From assembly GCF_051622035.1 (NCBI RefSeq), contig NC_135358.1, forward strand, positions 9,403,001 through 9,467,000: 64,000 bases of DNA, written 5' to 3'. Made by a program: the position numbers and the translations under genes. The first letter of the stretch is position 1; each line of letters starts with the position of its first letter. A model generated the notes under the pieces. The model was not told the origin of the DNA, made no database searches, and worked only from the letters and a program-made list of their open reading frames with translations. Below, in pieces: positions 44,270 to 54,884 of this stretch. The DNA comes from Arctopsyche grandis. Taxonomy: Eukaryota > Arthropoda > Insecta > Trichoptera > Hydropsychidae.

Positions 44270-44585
44270 CATGATATTCTTCTATATGGACGCTGTATGC
44301 TTGGCATAACGAGGAGGAATAGGAAACGGAATACGTGGGTTAGAAGTATGACAAAAGTGGTTGATGTATGGTGAGAGTAAAGAAATTGAAATGGCAATGA
44401 GCGGGTCACGTAACTAGAAGAACGGACTATAGATGGATGAAATATGTACTCGAATGGTACCCGGGTGAATGTAAAAGGGTGCAAGGAAGAAGGCCACAGG
44501 GGAGATAAGATGGATGAAAGTTGACAGCGTGTTGGAGAGGCCCTCATCCAGCAGTGGATGGCGAATGTCTGTTCATGATGAATAA
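44270..44585 (+). pseudogene. RTE-like LINE 3' fragment, copy 2
   Basis: Blocks CGCTGTATGCTTGGCATAAC (the 'R.MLGI' region), TGGCAATGAGCGGGTCACGT (the 'WAGHV' region), GAAGAACGGACTATAGATGG and the ending GAGGCCCTCATCCAGCAGTG match the RTE-type remnant at 4,780-5,635. Frames are broken. Unlike that copy, no other element interrupts the 3' end here. Confidence 0.75.
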
Positions 44586-45958
44586 TAATGATGATTCTTC
44601 TGTAATATCTTGATATTGTAATTAAATTACGGTTGATACACCTCTGATTGAGATGTACAAATTTGTAAAACGGATTGATTGACTATCTATCAGATCGTGC
44701 ATTGTATATTTTTCCATAAATCATATCGAAGTAGAAGTATATATGTATAGCATTTTGGACCAATTTAGAATGCTCTTTAGTAATTAATCATTCTCTAAAA
44801 CATGACGGTAGTAATTGGAAATATTTTTCCTATTCCTTAAATTGCTCAGAAATCGCTTGTTTTTTGAGATTTTAATTGGTGCTAAAAAGTTTAATTGGAA
44901 TGCTGGAATGGGTTCTGGGTGGTAATCGCTTAAAACTTTTGTCCTTAATTTTTTAAAAACATTATTATCTTTACTTTTTTTAATAATTTTCAATAAAGAT
45001 TAAATTATTTTATATCAATTATACAATTATCTGAATCATTCATAAATAAATAAAATAAAAACCAACGGTTTTATCTTCATTAATAACCACTGAATAAACT
45101 TATTCGATATATGTATATGTATGTATGTATACAAACTGAGTCATAGTAAATTACCCCATAGTTATAACCTTCAAAATTGTATTCTTGAACAGACAAACAT
45201 CTGCGGTTCGACCGATCAAAAGATTCTGCTACTAATTTCGAAACAGATATTAATTTTAATATTAATAAAAATGGAAGAGTGGCGAATCGATTAGCGATCG
45301 AACCGACATTGCACAACGTTTACATAACAGAAAGTCAGAGGAGCGGTCGGACGGTTAACCGGTTAACGGTACATCGTTGTAAACACCAAACTGCTATCGG
45401 ACAGTTCAAATATACTACTTTAGAGCGGTTCAAATTCAATTTAACTCCGACGCTGAACTTGCGAGTTGGTTGAATCTCATGCTCAAAATAATTTTAATAT
45501 ACCTATGTATATATTGTATTTTAGACTAATAGTCGACCTGGATTTTGTCGATTATGAGGATTAGTTAATTTGTATTTTGTGTATGTGTTGTGATTGGGAA
45601 GAGCTCGATGCTTTGCATTGATAGCCCCACCCAATATCTTTCTTTGGGTTTCGTTTCCCATCACGAGCTAGCTCTTATCCCTTTTTCCCGGACATAATTC
45701 AACGGTGTTAGGACGATACCGATCGTCGATAAATAAGGGAAATGTTCACCGGGTTCGACCTCACATAAACATTGCGACTGATATAACGACCTCGCCAAAC
45801 GCTGAATCTCGATCTTGATTTACTGCATAACCATTTTATCGGTGGAGGATACAAATGCCTTTTGCGGTTTCCACGAATCTCCTCCACTTACATTTTCCAC
45901 TCAAATACACACCAGAATGATGATTGAAACCTATCTAAGTATATACAATGTACCTATA
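44586..45958. other. stretch without recognisable genes
   Basis: Mostly AT-rich. 45,595-45,690 has a loose inverted pair (GATTGGGAAGAGCTCG with CCCATCACGAGCT) but no clear element ends. Confidence 0.45.
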
Positions 45959-46175
45959 TCTAATATATAATTTCGAAAGAGACTTTCTATGTATGTATGT
46001 TTTGGTTCGTAGAATCCCCGACTTTCAATTTAATAAAAAAACAAATGAATATTCAAATAAATTTAAATAAAATAAAACTATTGAAATAAATTTAATATAA
46101 TGTTTACTATTACATTAGCCATGTTTAAGCGGTTTATATTACAAATACCGAGCGAAGCCGGGTAAAACCACTAGT
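45959..46175 (+). mobile_element. Helitron-like non-autonomous element (217 bp)
   Basis: Begins TCTAATATATAATTTCG and ends with a hallmark tail, ACCGAGCGAAGCCGGGTAAA then ACCACTAGT. TC...CTAGT ends and the CCGGGT tail are typical of arthropod Helitron-like elements. No coding capacity. Confidence 0.65.
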
Positions 46176-46668
46176 ATGCTATAAATAAAAGTCTACTAAC
46201 TAATATTTTAAAAGCGAAACTAACAAGTTTTTCATTTGCACACTTAATTCGATTGAATATTACTATTTTTATTGAATACGCAATTAAACTATATTTAAAT
46301 GTGAAGTTGATAAATAGCATATCTACATACATAAATAAGTATGTACATTGATTTACAACCAGTGGTGTAGTCGGGCCAGGTCGAACCAGGTCGCCGCCCT
46401 GGCACTTTGATTGATATGAAAATTGTTTTTCGAGTACAATTAAAAAATATATTTTGGGTAATATGTCATATAAAATTTTTTATACCAAATATTGTAAGCA
46501 GACTCTCGTTCTAAAATTTGGTGGCCACAACCGAATAGTAATCTGAGCTTATTCAAAGCTTAAAAGTCAACTTAAAAAACGTTTTGATGAAATTCATAGG
46601 CTTTTTTTTATTTAAAACCAACCAAAACTTCGGAGGATTTTTGTTTCGAAGTTGTGTGTTGGTTTTTT
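46176..46668. other. stretch without recognisable genes
   Basis: Includes an orphan CAGTGGTGTAGTCGGGCC end at 46,362 followed by CAGGTCGCCGCCCTGGCAC. No coding signature was seen. Confidence 0.45.
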
Positions 46669-46731
46669 TTTTCATTTACTAGTAAAAACCGGTAAACCGG
46701 TAATGAGAGATTGTTACCATGCAATCCCTAG
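46669..46731 (-). repeat. ACCGGTAAA-rich transposon end
   Basis: On the minus strand TAGGGATTGCATGGTAAC is followed by ACCGGTTTACCGGTTTT. A similar end, TAGGAATTGCAATTTACC with several ACCGGTAAA units, starts at 63,896. These look like termini of one TIR family, with the rest not recognised. Confidence 0.4.
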
Positions 46732-48733
46732 TACATATATGTACATATAAGGTTGATGAAATAAAATAAACATAATATAATTAGGAAATACATACGTAAC
46801 TAAGCCACGTCCACGTATTCAATTAAAAAGGTTGGACAAAAACAATAACTCGGTTGATTAAATTAACGCCTCCTGTCACCAGAGACGTGAGCAGAATATT
46901 CGTACAAAAGTAGGTGTGATGTACAAAAGTATCTGATAGATACAATATTATCATTTCATTGTTTTATGCTATGAACTTTTGCTATTTTGTTTTTATTTAC
47001 GCAATATTTTTCATGAGTAGCTTTTGAAAGTTAATTATTTTCGAATAAAAGTAAAAGCTTTTATAAACTAATGTTTTTTAAAATGTTTTATTTTTTTGCT
47101 TCCAGACTATGCAAGCAGCGTCGAAGATGGTTCTCAAGATTGTCAATTGAGGTATTGCCAATTACTATTATTATTTGCTATTTATATGAAATGAATCAAT
47201 TTTGCTACATTATAACGAAACAATCGCATTGAAAATTCAGCTCAATTTTCAATTTGAAAGTCAACTCGACAATAAAATCAACGCGTGTAATGACTTGATG
47301 ACACCGCTGTTGAGAAGTCGTCGCGGTAGACAATGCAGGGTTAATTCAATGTCGAAAATAATGATTGAATAATGGTGTTCGGCGACGTAAACGATGCTGC
47401 GTAGCAGGAAAACACGATTGCACAAGACGAGGCCTAAACTTGACGTAAACACTGTCAAACTCATAGACGTGAGCAACGTAATGGGATAATCTCAACTAGC
47501 GGGATTCGACTTCCGGCTCTCGAATCGATCCACCATTTATTTGAGTTATTTTTGAACCTCCGCTACTTTTTTTTCTTCCCAATTCTAATCCATTAAACGA
47601 TGATTTATATGATTTTTTTTCGAACAGCGAAGGTTAGCGCAGCCAAATATGCATATCGATAAAATTGACATTGAGAATTTCTATTCCGATTTGTTTCGCT
47701 TGCACACGAGACTTGCATACGAGAGCAGTTTCCGTGTTTGAGAATACTTTTCGAGTCGTAGGAGTGTCGATAGGTATCGGTAAATTAATTAAATTGACCT
47801 CTCGCGTGCTGAGCAGCTCTAACGTTTGTAACGTATGTACATACAAAAGCCTCCCGGGTAAAAACGCATAATTTTGTTATATCATTTTGTTAACTTGCGC
47901 TCGAGTCACGTATTTCACGCTTGTTTGTTTGTAAACTCGACGTTTACAATGGGAACAAATTATAACATTTAAATTTGTTTGGAAATGCCTGGCATTAAAT
48001 CAATTATGTACACATCTCATATGAAATGTAATGAATTTATTTTATTTTTTACGTAAAATTCTTTCGTTGTGTGCATCCCTTCTTATATGTATTGCGTACA
48101 ATTAGTCTGTCGGTCTTAATTGAACGTAATAAATTAATATCCTTTCGTGTTGTTCATTTTGTGGCTGCTGTGTTTGTCTTGTTAAATAAAGATCGTTGCA
48201 CTCGTCGCTTTTGCGCTGTTTATAAATATTTATAGAGATTTCGATCGGTATAATCGGCTTTGTAGTGTTAAATGCTCCAAATTAGATTTTTATATAAATA
48301 ATAGCAAACGTTTCATGTTTAATAGCTTTCAAAAAATGAAGAAAATACTTGCTTACATGCTGGCATCAAATTTATAATATGTAAAACAATTTACATTATT
48401 TTTTGTGTTACAATTTACATTACATACATTAAAAGTGGGTACAAAAATTGAAACATATTTTTTGAAAGCTTGGATTTTTTTTCAAAATCAGAACGTTACA
48501 GTAATGTAATATGTTATTTAATCATGCTTAAGAATGTGACATAACCTATGGCCCCCAAGGGTTTACTTTGTATCAAATAATTATAATTAAATTTATTTTT
48601 ACCACTGGGTCATTACGGGATTGTACCCAAGGCGACACCTAGGGCCAACTTTGAACATAAGTACTACACGTATATATGTAAATTTATAATATTATAAATT
48701 TTAAATTAAATTCAAATGATGGTGGAAAATTAG
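46732..48733. other. stretch without recognisable genes
   Basis: AT-rich with a mixed-composition segment at 47,260-47,870 that is open on both strands for about 70 codons; no domain or splice signal was recognised. Confidence 0.45.
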
Positions 48734-48880
48734 GGTAGGCGGCCAATTTGGCCAACAATTAAATCAGATAAATTGAAAAACTCTGAATGGAACTTAGTCA
48801 CGTATATCTAACGTCTGGCCAGCAACACTGGATCAGGATTTGAAACCGAGACCCTTCAGTTGTTAGCTGTGTTGCTGGTT
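48734..48880 (-). mobile_element. tRNA-derived SINE, copy h (fragment)
   Basis: On the minus strand GAAGGGTCTCGGTTTCAAATCC (B-box region) leads into GTTGCTGGCCAGACG and CAGAGTTTTTCAATTTATCT. Confidence 0.65.
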
Positions 48881-48933
48881 AATGTAAAAATATTAAAAAT
48901 TCTTTTTAATAAAAGTGAAATGAAATTACTTAA

Positions 48934-49260
48934 TCTACATATATACATATGTATATACAAATGAATGTCTGTGTGTGTGTGTCTCGAATAGGCTCGTAAA
49001 CCACTGAACCGATTACGATAAAAATTTCAGAATTTGTTTTATACATGTCCGGAAAGATTACAGTGAAAAAAAATCGCCCAAAAACTGGAACGGAAACGGG
49101 AAAAGCGGGAATGAGTGTCATTGCAACACAATAATTTCAAATTTGTTCGCTGCCTGCGTTTTTCCGACAAATAGGAACGGGAAAGGGAACGAGAACGGGA
49201 ACGGGAACGGGAATTGCGTGCGTTATTGTGGCATTGCAACGCATGCCGGGTTCAGCTAGT
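48934..49260 (+). mobile_element. Helitron-like non-autonomous element (about 327 bp)
   Basis: Begins TCTACATATATACATATG, has the widely seen arthropod block AACCACTGAACCGATTACGA, and ends GCAACGCATGCCGGGTTCAG followed by CTAGT. A GGGAAC-type hexamer is tandemly repeated at 49,168-49,212. Minus-strand frames here encode Ser-Arg and Pro-Val repeats from that hexamer and are not genes. Confidence 0.7.
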
Positions 49261-49883
49261 ACTTTAAATAAAAACTTATCGTTATGAGACAATAGATACA
49301 AATGAGTTTTAAATTTCCCACGTGAAAAATACAAGATATGTATTGACCAATAGTATCATATGTCATTTTGTGATATTTAAATTCGATAAGATCTAAATTT
49401 TAGCGCTGTCGAATTCCAGCGGTCGATTAAATACATTCGTACCGTTTCGGTATTTTTTTTTTTCAATCGTCGTATCATTCGAATTTTACCCAAATTACAC
49501 GGTACGACTTCCAACTGAATAGACTGTCAAATTCCAATCGAACCGTAGGATAGATAGTAAAAAAAGGCTTTTCACCGTAGCCGTCGTGTGTTGCGTCAAG
49601 TTCGTGACGTGTTCCTTTCTATGAGTGGTATAACAATTACGCAACTACCATATAGTGATCGAATTCCGTCGATAACGGTAATGATGAAGGAGTATAAATC
49701 GCCCAGGGCCGAACCGGCCCTGCTTTTAAACTGACCTGAAATGATCGACAGAATGCACTCTCGTTCAATATTGACCGTGCCTACATATGCATATATGTAT
49801 GTATATGTGAAAAATTTGACAGCGTCAAATAATTCTTCCAAAATTACATACAACAACATCGGTTGGATGATTTCGTCGTGTCA
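49261..49883. other. stretch without recognisable genes
   Basis: Mixed composition, short chance frames only. Confidence 0.5.
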
Positions 49884-49977
49884 TACCGGGCTGACACGAT
49901 GCGAGTGTACTCAGACCGAGTCACTCGGACTTAAATCATATCATATATTGAGTACAGTCGTATCGTGCTAACTGGGT
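49884..49977. mobile_element. small TIR element, family TACYGGGYTGACACGAT, copy 2
   Basis: Left end TACCGGGCTGACACGAT, right end ATCGTGCTAACTGGGT (imperfect inverse complement). The interior AGACCGAGTCACTCGGAC matches the copy at 1,911-2,053. Confidence 0.55.
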
Positions 49978-50010
49978 GTCAGGTTTTATTACAACTCTTA
50001 ATATAGTATG

Positions 50011-50021
50011 TAATTTTTATT
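50011..50021. repeat. target-site duplication of the LINE (3' side)
   Basis: TAATTTTTATT, repeated exactly at 54,907-54,917. It marks the 3' end of the LINE at 50,022. Confidence 0.85.
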
Positions 50022-50290
50022 CTTCTTTGTGGCTACATTTTAACGATAGTTTTCTCGGGTAGTGACACTCCCTTGACCTATCTATCGAACGTTTTATATA
50101 AGATCGATCTCTCGTTGATATTGTAGTGCGGGCTGGCGGCTGCTCGCTTGTTGATCGTTTGTCAGGCTAGAACACTAAGCAAAATTAGTGCATCATCTGT
50201 GGGATATTGTCGGGGTTAGTGTGTTAGTGGGTGGTTAGCTGGTTTGGGACCGTTCGGTGGTGATTTGTTTAATTTAACTGAATGCTAGTT
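50022..50290 (-). other. LINE 3' UTR without A-tail
   Basis: 269 nt following the ORF2 stop. It lacks the GCATT...CCTGTAA stem-loop of the SINE tail, so this LINE is not the obvious partner of the SINE. ATCTTATATAAAACG at about 50,105-50,091 is incidentally TATA-like. Confidence 0.6.
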
Positions 50291-52984
50291 TTAGCCTATG
50301 CCCGTCTTCAAAATGTCGATGGGCCTTTGATTAAACGTGAGTTTGGTCTCACTGAGGGAGTTGATCAGGGGGTTGTCTATCTTACCGAGAGACTTGAAGT
50401 AGTTCACGGCAAGTTTGTGTACGTGTTTGTCAAGGTAGTCAGTGTTTAGGTCGCTGTGAATAATAGTGTTTCTTGTGTACCAGTCATAGTTTCCCGCGGC
50501 ACGCAAGAATTTGTTTTGGACAGTCTGTAATTTGAGTATTGATTTGTTGGAGATGGCTGTGTGAGCCCAGACGGGGCTCGCATATGTGATTTGTGGGCGG
50601 ATGATGGATTTGTACAGCAAACACTTGTTTTTAAGCGAGAGTTTGCTGTTGTGTTTACATAGTGGGTAAAGCTTTGACGTAACTGCCCTAGCTCTACGCA
50701 CCGCATTGGTGATGTGAGGTTTCCAGGTTAGTTTCTGGTCGATTATTACCCCCAGGTAGCGGGTAGACTTGGTCCAGTTGACTGGTTTGTCATTTATGAT
50801 TACTGGCTTACCTGGTTTACGCCGTTTTTTACGTCTGGAGAAGAATATTGCCTGACTTTTATCCGGGTTGATTTTCATCAGCCATTTATCGTACCACGCT
50901 ACAAGTTGGTCCGAGTACTTCTGGAGGGCAAGCGAGACTCCCTTGGGGCTAATGGAGCTTGCTAAGATGGCAGTGTCGTCGGCGTATTGCGCGATGTTTG
51001 TGTATCTATGGGTGGGAGTGGGTATGTCGTGTGTGTATAGGTTGAATAGTGTGGGGCCGAGGATAGAGCCTTGGGGAACTCCGGCGGAGATGTCCCGCTG
51101 GGTTGACATTTGGTCTTTCAATTTGACCTGAAATTTCCGTTCTCTTAGGAAGGATGCAATGGATCGAATTGAGTGGGGGGTGATGTTAGCGGCAATCATT
51201 TTATAAAGGAGGCCTGCGTGCCAAACTTTATCGAAGGCTTTGGAAATATCTAGGAAGATTGCTCCAGTGGACATGTTTCGGTCGAAGCCGTCTATTACGG
51301 TTTCAACGACTCTGTGTATCTGGTGAACTGCAGAGTGTTGAGGTCTAAAGCCAAATTGTGTTTTGGGAAAGAGGTCAATTTTAGCGATCTCGTTGTTGAG
51401 GTTTGAGATTAAAATCCGTTCCAGGATTTTACTCAGTGAGGAGAGCAAGCTGATGGGTCTGTAGCTTGTTGCGAGGGAGGGGTTCGAAAAGGGTTTTCTG
51501 ATTAGGATGATGTTGGCAAGTTTCCATTGACTTGGAAAATAGCAGATTCTGTTGGTGGCGTTTAGTATTGCTGTGAGTGCAGCGATGGCTTTTTGAGGGA
51601 GTTCTTTTAGAGCTTTGTTGGAGATTCCATCCGGGCCAGGGGCCTTTTTAGCAGAGATAGTTTTAATGATTTTTAGGACTTCAAGCGGCGAAGTGGCGAC
51701 AATGGGTACGGGGGCTGGATTTTCAAGGTAGCTATTGACGGAGCTTTCCACCTTTTGGCAAAAGTCGCTATGTAGGTTGGAGTTTGAGAGAGAAAACTGT
51801 TCCCGGAGACTGTCTGCTAGGGCTTCTGCTTTTTCGGTGGTGGAGTAGACGAAGTTGTCACCAACTTTGATCCTATCGATTCTATTGCCGTTGCTTCTGA
51901 ATATTTTAGACAGTTTCCAGAAACCGTTATGTCCGTCTTCTAGCGCTCTGAGTTTAGTATCCCAGTTGTCGTTACGTAGTTGCCACAGGGCGTTTTTAAC
52001 GTCTTGCTGAAGTCTATTCATTCGCTGTTTAAGGATAGGGTCTTTGTTCCTTTGGAATGCCTTCCTGGCTCTGTTCTTGAGGCGAATGAGATCGCGAATA
52101 TCTGGGGGTAAAGCTTGCGGGTGCAGAGGGGAGTGAGGAGTGGTAGTGGTGCTGGCGTCCAAGGCTGATTGTATTTCATCGGTGATGGTATTAATGGCGG
52201 AGTCTATGTCTTGGGTGGTGTGAATCGAGTGGGGGTAAGATACGGTTTGATGAAGAAGAGTTGAGAATTTTTCCCAAGATATGGTGCTGCGGAGGGTGGG
52301 ATTTATAGTGACGGGGGTGTTGGTGAGTTCTAGTATGACCGGATGATGGTCGGAAGAGAGATCGTTTATTACAGTCAAGGACTGCGCGCCTGGAAAATTT
52401 TGGGTTAGAACGATGTCTAGAATATCGGGTCTGCCCTTGAGGTTAGTAGGGATTCTTGTGGGTTCGTCTGGGGCCGTGACGGAGAGTTTTGGGTTTGAGA
52501 GTTGGGAGTAACTTAAAAGAGTTTTCCCATTTTTATTTGTGGTTCGGCTGTTCCATCTGGGGTGTTTGGCGTTAAGGTCACCTGCGGCAATGGTGGGTTT
52601 GTTGGTGTTAAAAATGTTGTCCAAGTCTGCGGTGAGTAAGTGTTGTTTTGGTGGGTTGTAGACTGCATGGAGGATGAGTGGGGTGCCTGTGTTAGTCCAA
52701 ACTTCTACCGACGTCAGTTCTATTCCTGTGGTGATCGGCCGCGGGGCCAAGTTATGTTGGATTGTGTGTTTGATGAATATGGCTGTGCCGCCGGCGGCTT
52801 TGCCTATTCTGTCGTTTCTGTACGTAGTGTAGTTTGAGAAGTGTAATCGGTTACCAGGTTTGAGCCAAGTTTCGTTTACTAGCGCGATATCAATGGAGTG
52901 TTGGAGCAAAAATTGCTCGAATTCGACACTCTTGCAGAGTATACTGCAGGCGTTCCAGTAAACGATCTTGAGGTATCGAGTCAT
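50291..52984 (-). CDS. LINE ORF2: endonuclease and reverse transcriptase (897 aa)
   Basis: The protein nicks genomic DNA and copies the LINE RNA at the nick. Residues 1-215 are an apurinic-type (EEP) endonuclease with all expected residues: N11 (YWNACSI), E38 (NETW), Y109 (YNPP), D136 and N138 (GDLNAKH), D190 (DILDIVL), D212 and H213 (SSDHHPV). Residues about 440-730 are the reverse transcriptase: KKAPGPDGISN, SYRPISLLSSLSKILERIL, QFGFRPQHSA, motif A FLDISKAFD (D579), GVPQGSILGP (635 on), YADD (667-670), and RYLGVIIDQKLTW. The C-terminal part (about 800-897) has the Jockey-type LKLQTVQNKFLRAAGNYDWY block. No frameshift or stop. The start ATG overlaps the ORF1 stop as ATGA, pointing to termination-reinitiation. 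Length is normal for Jockey ORF2. Confidence 0.95.
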   Translation of the reverse strand: MTRYLKIVYWNACSILCKSVEFEQFLLQHSIDIALVNETWLKPGNRLHFSNYTTYRNDRIGKAAGGTAIFIKHTIQHNLAPRPITTGIELTSVEVWTNTGTPLILHAVYNPPKQHLLTADLDNIFNTNKPTIAAGDLNAKHPRWNSRTTNKNGKTLLSYSQLSNPKLSVTAPDEPTRIPTNLKGRPDILDIVLTQNFPGAQSLTVINDLSSDHHPVILELTNTPVTINPTLRSTISWEKFSTLLHQTVSYPHSIHTTQDIDSAINTITDEIQSALDASTTTTPHSPLHPQALPPDIRDLIRLKNRARKAFQRNKDPILKQRMNRLQQDVKNALWQLRNDNWDTKLRALEDGHNGFWKLSKIFRSNGNRIDRIKVGDNFVYSTTEKAEALADSLREQFSLSNSNLHSDFCQKVESSVNSYLENPAPVPIVATSPLEVLKIIKTISAKKAPGPDGISNKALKELPQKAIAALTAILNATNRICYFPSQWKLANIILIRKPFSNPSLATSYRPISLLSSLSKILERILISNLNNEIAKIDLFPKTQFGFRPQHSAVHQIHRVVETVIDGFDRNMSTGAIFLDISKAFDKVWHAGLLYKMIAANITPHSIRSIASFLRERKFQVKLKDQMSTQRDISAGVPQGSILGPTLFNLYTHDIPTPTHRYTNIAQYADDTAILASSISPKGVSLALQKYSDQLVAWYDKWLMKINPDKSQAIFFSRRKKRRKPGKPVIINDKPVNWTKSTRYLGVIIDQKLTWKPHITNAVRRARAVTSKLYPLCKHNSKLSLKNKCLLYKSIIRPQITYASPVWAHTAISNKSILKLQTVQNKFLRAAGNYDWYTRNTIIHSDLNTDYLDKHVHKLAVNYFKSLGKIDNPLINSLSETKLTFNQRPIDILKTGIG

Positions 52985-54612
52985 TTTTGTAGTTGTGTAA
53001 GTTGGGCTAGGATGGACGCCATCATAAACTGCATTTGATTGAAGCTTTCAGTCGTCCAGGGGGTTGAGTTTTGGTTCTGTGTTGTGTTGATTTGTTTAGG
53101 GGGGGTGACTATTTTAGGCGGGGTGTCTAGGGTGGTGGGAGTTAGAGGTGGGAAGTTGGATTTGGAGTATGAGTAATGTGGTTGCTGTGGTTTTGGAGGT
53201 GGGGGGAGCGTGGGGTTTCGGGGTTGACGGGCGTTTTTCTTGGTTTTGTTGTTGGGGTTTGCAAGGCAGCCTCTGTAGCTGGAGACGTGAGGGCCTCTGC
53301 AGCTGGTACAAGTTGGAGTGGGGTTTTTTACGTCACACTGGGTGGTCAGATGAGGACCTGTGCATTTGATGCACATAGGGGCGACATGGCAGTTGTAAGA
53401 GCCATGTCCAAAGCCCTGGCAGCGGTGGCACTGTGGTACAGTGTCACCGCGGCGAAGTGATTCTGTGCGTACGATTTGACCGAAGATGCTTGGGAGGTTG
53501 AAGAGTTTCTTCCCCTCTTCATCGCGTGTGGTCTCAATAGTGAACATGGGCATTTTTTGGGAGTTGCGTCGTGACTTCATTATCGTTGCTTTTGTGGCTT
53601 TGTAGCCAAGACGGTTCAGTTCAACGAGGACTTCATTTTCGGAAAAGTTTGGGTTAATGCCCCTTATGACAATTTTTAATGGCTTATCCTCCGTTAGGGG
53701 ATGAGCGTAGAATTCAAACTTCTCAGTTACGAGCAGTTTGGTGATGTTACGGTAGTCGGTAATGGTGAGAGGTGAAATTTTCACCTTATTCTCGGAATAT
53801 ACGGATGTAAACTTGTGATTCTTGTAACCAAGTTTTCTGTATACTACATTGTAATCCGATGGGTTCTTGAGGAAAATTGGGGCCACTTTTGGCTTAGGGC
53901 CAGTTGTTGGGGGAGCATTTGAGCCCGAGTTCGTGGACTGGTGGGCTGGGCGTGTGTTTTGTGTTGCTGAGGCGGTGGCACGAGTTGCCAATGGGGTGAG
54001 GGGTTGAGATGTGTGAAGGGTTTGATGAGGCTTGTCAGCCGACGGGGTGCTGGGGGCCGTTTTTTGGGACGGTTGTCTCGTGTGTGTGCTTGTGGGGGAG
54101 TTATTAAGTGGAGATTGTCGGAAATTTTTCCAGTTACGGATGCCCACGGGGCGGGGATTCTCTTTCGGTTGTGGTTGACTTGAGTGGATTTGTGGTGTGG
54201 TTCCTGGTGGGGATTTGACGGTGACCTCCATTGGCTCGATGTCATTTGAGTCGGAATCGGAAGTTTCGGGGAGGGCTAAGTTCAAGAGTGGCGCGAATCT
54301 GTTGGCATTGGGCGACTGTGGTTTAGGTGGATTTGGTGGACTTACCTTTTTACGTTTCGTTGTTTTGCGGGTGGTTTTCTGAGAAGATGTGGTCGATTTT
54401 GTAAGTTTCATCAATTTGACGGCGAAGGCTTCTTGGGCAGTTGCTCGCTCTGCTTCGTGACTCGCTGTTTGCAGCTTAAGGACATCTCTAAGGGTTGCAT
54501 TTTCTTCCCTTAGAGTCAGAAGTTCTTTCATGAGGCTTGCATACCTACCATCAGGGATAGCGTCAGTGTGCGTGTTGGCGGCTACTTCACTGGAACTACG
54601 CTCACTGTCCAT
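52981..54612 (-). CDS. LINE ORF1: gag-like nucleic-acid-binding protein (543 aa)
   Basis: The first ATG of the frame (54,612-54,610) starts MDSERSSSEVAANTHTDAIP. Residues about 25-75 form a probable coiled coil (SLMKELLTLREENATLRDVL and on). Residues about 80-250 are Pro/Ser/Thr-rich and likely disordered. About 312-394 matches the PRE_C2HC domain seen before zinc knuckles in insect Jockey-like ORF1 (LKIVIRGINPNFSENEVLVE). Three zinc knuckles lie at 395-449: CHRCQGFGHGSYNC (CX2CX4HX4C), CIKCTGPHLTTQC (CX2CX3HX4C) and CTSCRGPHVSSYRGC (CX2CX3HX6C). A Pro-rich tail ends SILAQLTQLQK. It should coat the LINE RNA. The frame stays open upstream of the ATG to 54,909, through the leader and the U2-like segment, giving 93 or more extra codons that would need a non-AUG start; I prefer the ATG. 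Confidence 0.9.
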   Translation of the reverse strand: MDSERSSSEVAANTHTDAIPDGRYASLMKELLTLREENATLRDVLKLQTASHEAERATAQEAFAVKLMKLTKSTTSSQKTTRKTTKRKKVSPPNPPKPQSPNANRFAPLLNLALPETSDSDSNDIEPMEVTVKSPPGTTPQIHSSQPQPKENPRPVGIRNWKNFRQSPLNNSPTSTHTRQPSQKTAPSTPSADKPHQTLHTSQPLTPLATRATASATQNTRPAHQSTNSGSNAPPTTGPKPKVAPIFLKNPSDYNVVYRKLGYKNHKFTSVYSENKVKISPLTITDYRNITKLLVTEKFEFYAHPLTEDKPLKIVIRGINPNFSENEVLVELNRLGYKATKATIMKSRRNSQKMPMFTIETTRDEEGKKLFNLPSIFGQIVRTESLRRGDTVPQCHRCQGFGHGSYNCHVAPMCIKCTGPHLTTQCDVKNPTPTCTSCRGPHVSSYRGCLANPNNKTKKNARQPRNPTLPPPPKPQQPHYSYSKSNFPPLTPTTLDTPPKIVTPPKQINTTQNQNSTPWTTESFNQMQFMMASILAQLTQLQK

Positions 54613-54884
54613 CTTGGATGTGGGTTTTTCACTGTCACTGTCACTTATTTTTTCACTGTCAGCATCACGCTCCCAGAGAGGGCACGTCCGTGAGAGCTGA
54701 ACCTCAATTACATAGGTTTGGCGTTCGGGGTTTGATAGCGCAGGTAGCGCAGGTGGCGCGGGTGGCGCAGGTAGCGCAGGCGCGTAGGTGCGCAGGTGCG
54801 CAGGTAGCGATTGTGGCGACACGGGTGGTTGATAAGCACGACCGTCTACTGCAAGCGCATCCTGGCAACTCCTTAAAGTCTTCC
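54613..54884 (-). other. LINE 5' leader with short G/C-rich repeats
   Basis: Between the U2-like start and the ORF1 ATG. 54,738-54,812 is made of diverged GCGCAGGTAGC-type units (plus-strand sense), which in the open frame read as Pro-Ala repeats. It may hold the internal promoter, as in other Jockey elements; no motif is proven. Confidence 0.5.

Noticed and set aside
49039..49334. Ser-Arg and Pro-Val repeat proteins on the minus strand
   Set aside because: Translation of the GGGAAC tandem hexamer in a Helitron-like element.
54300..54360. GTAAGT-type donor inside LINE ORF1
   Set aside because: It lies inside an intact coding frame; splicing there would destroy the element and no partner site stands out.
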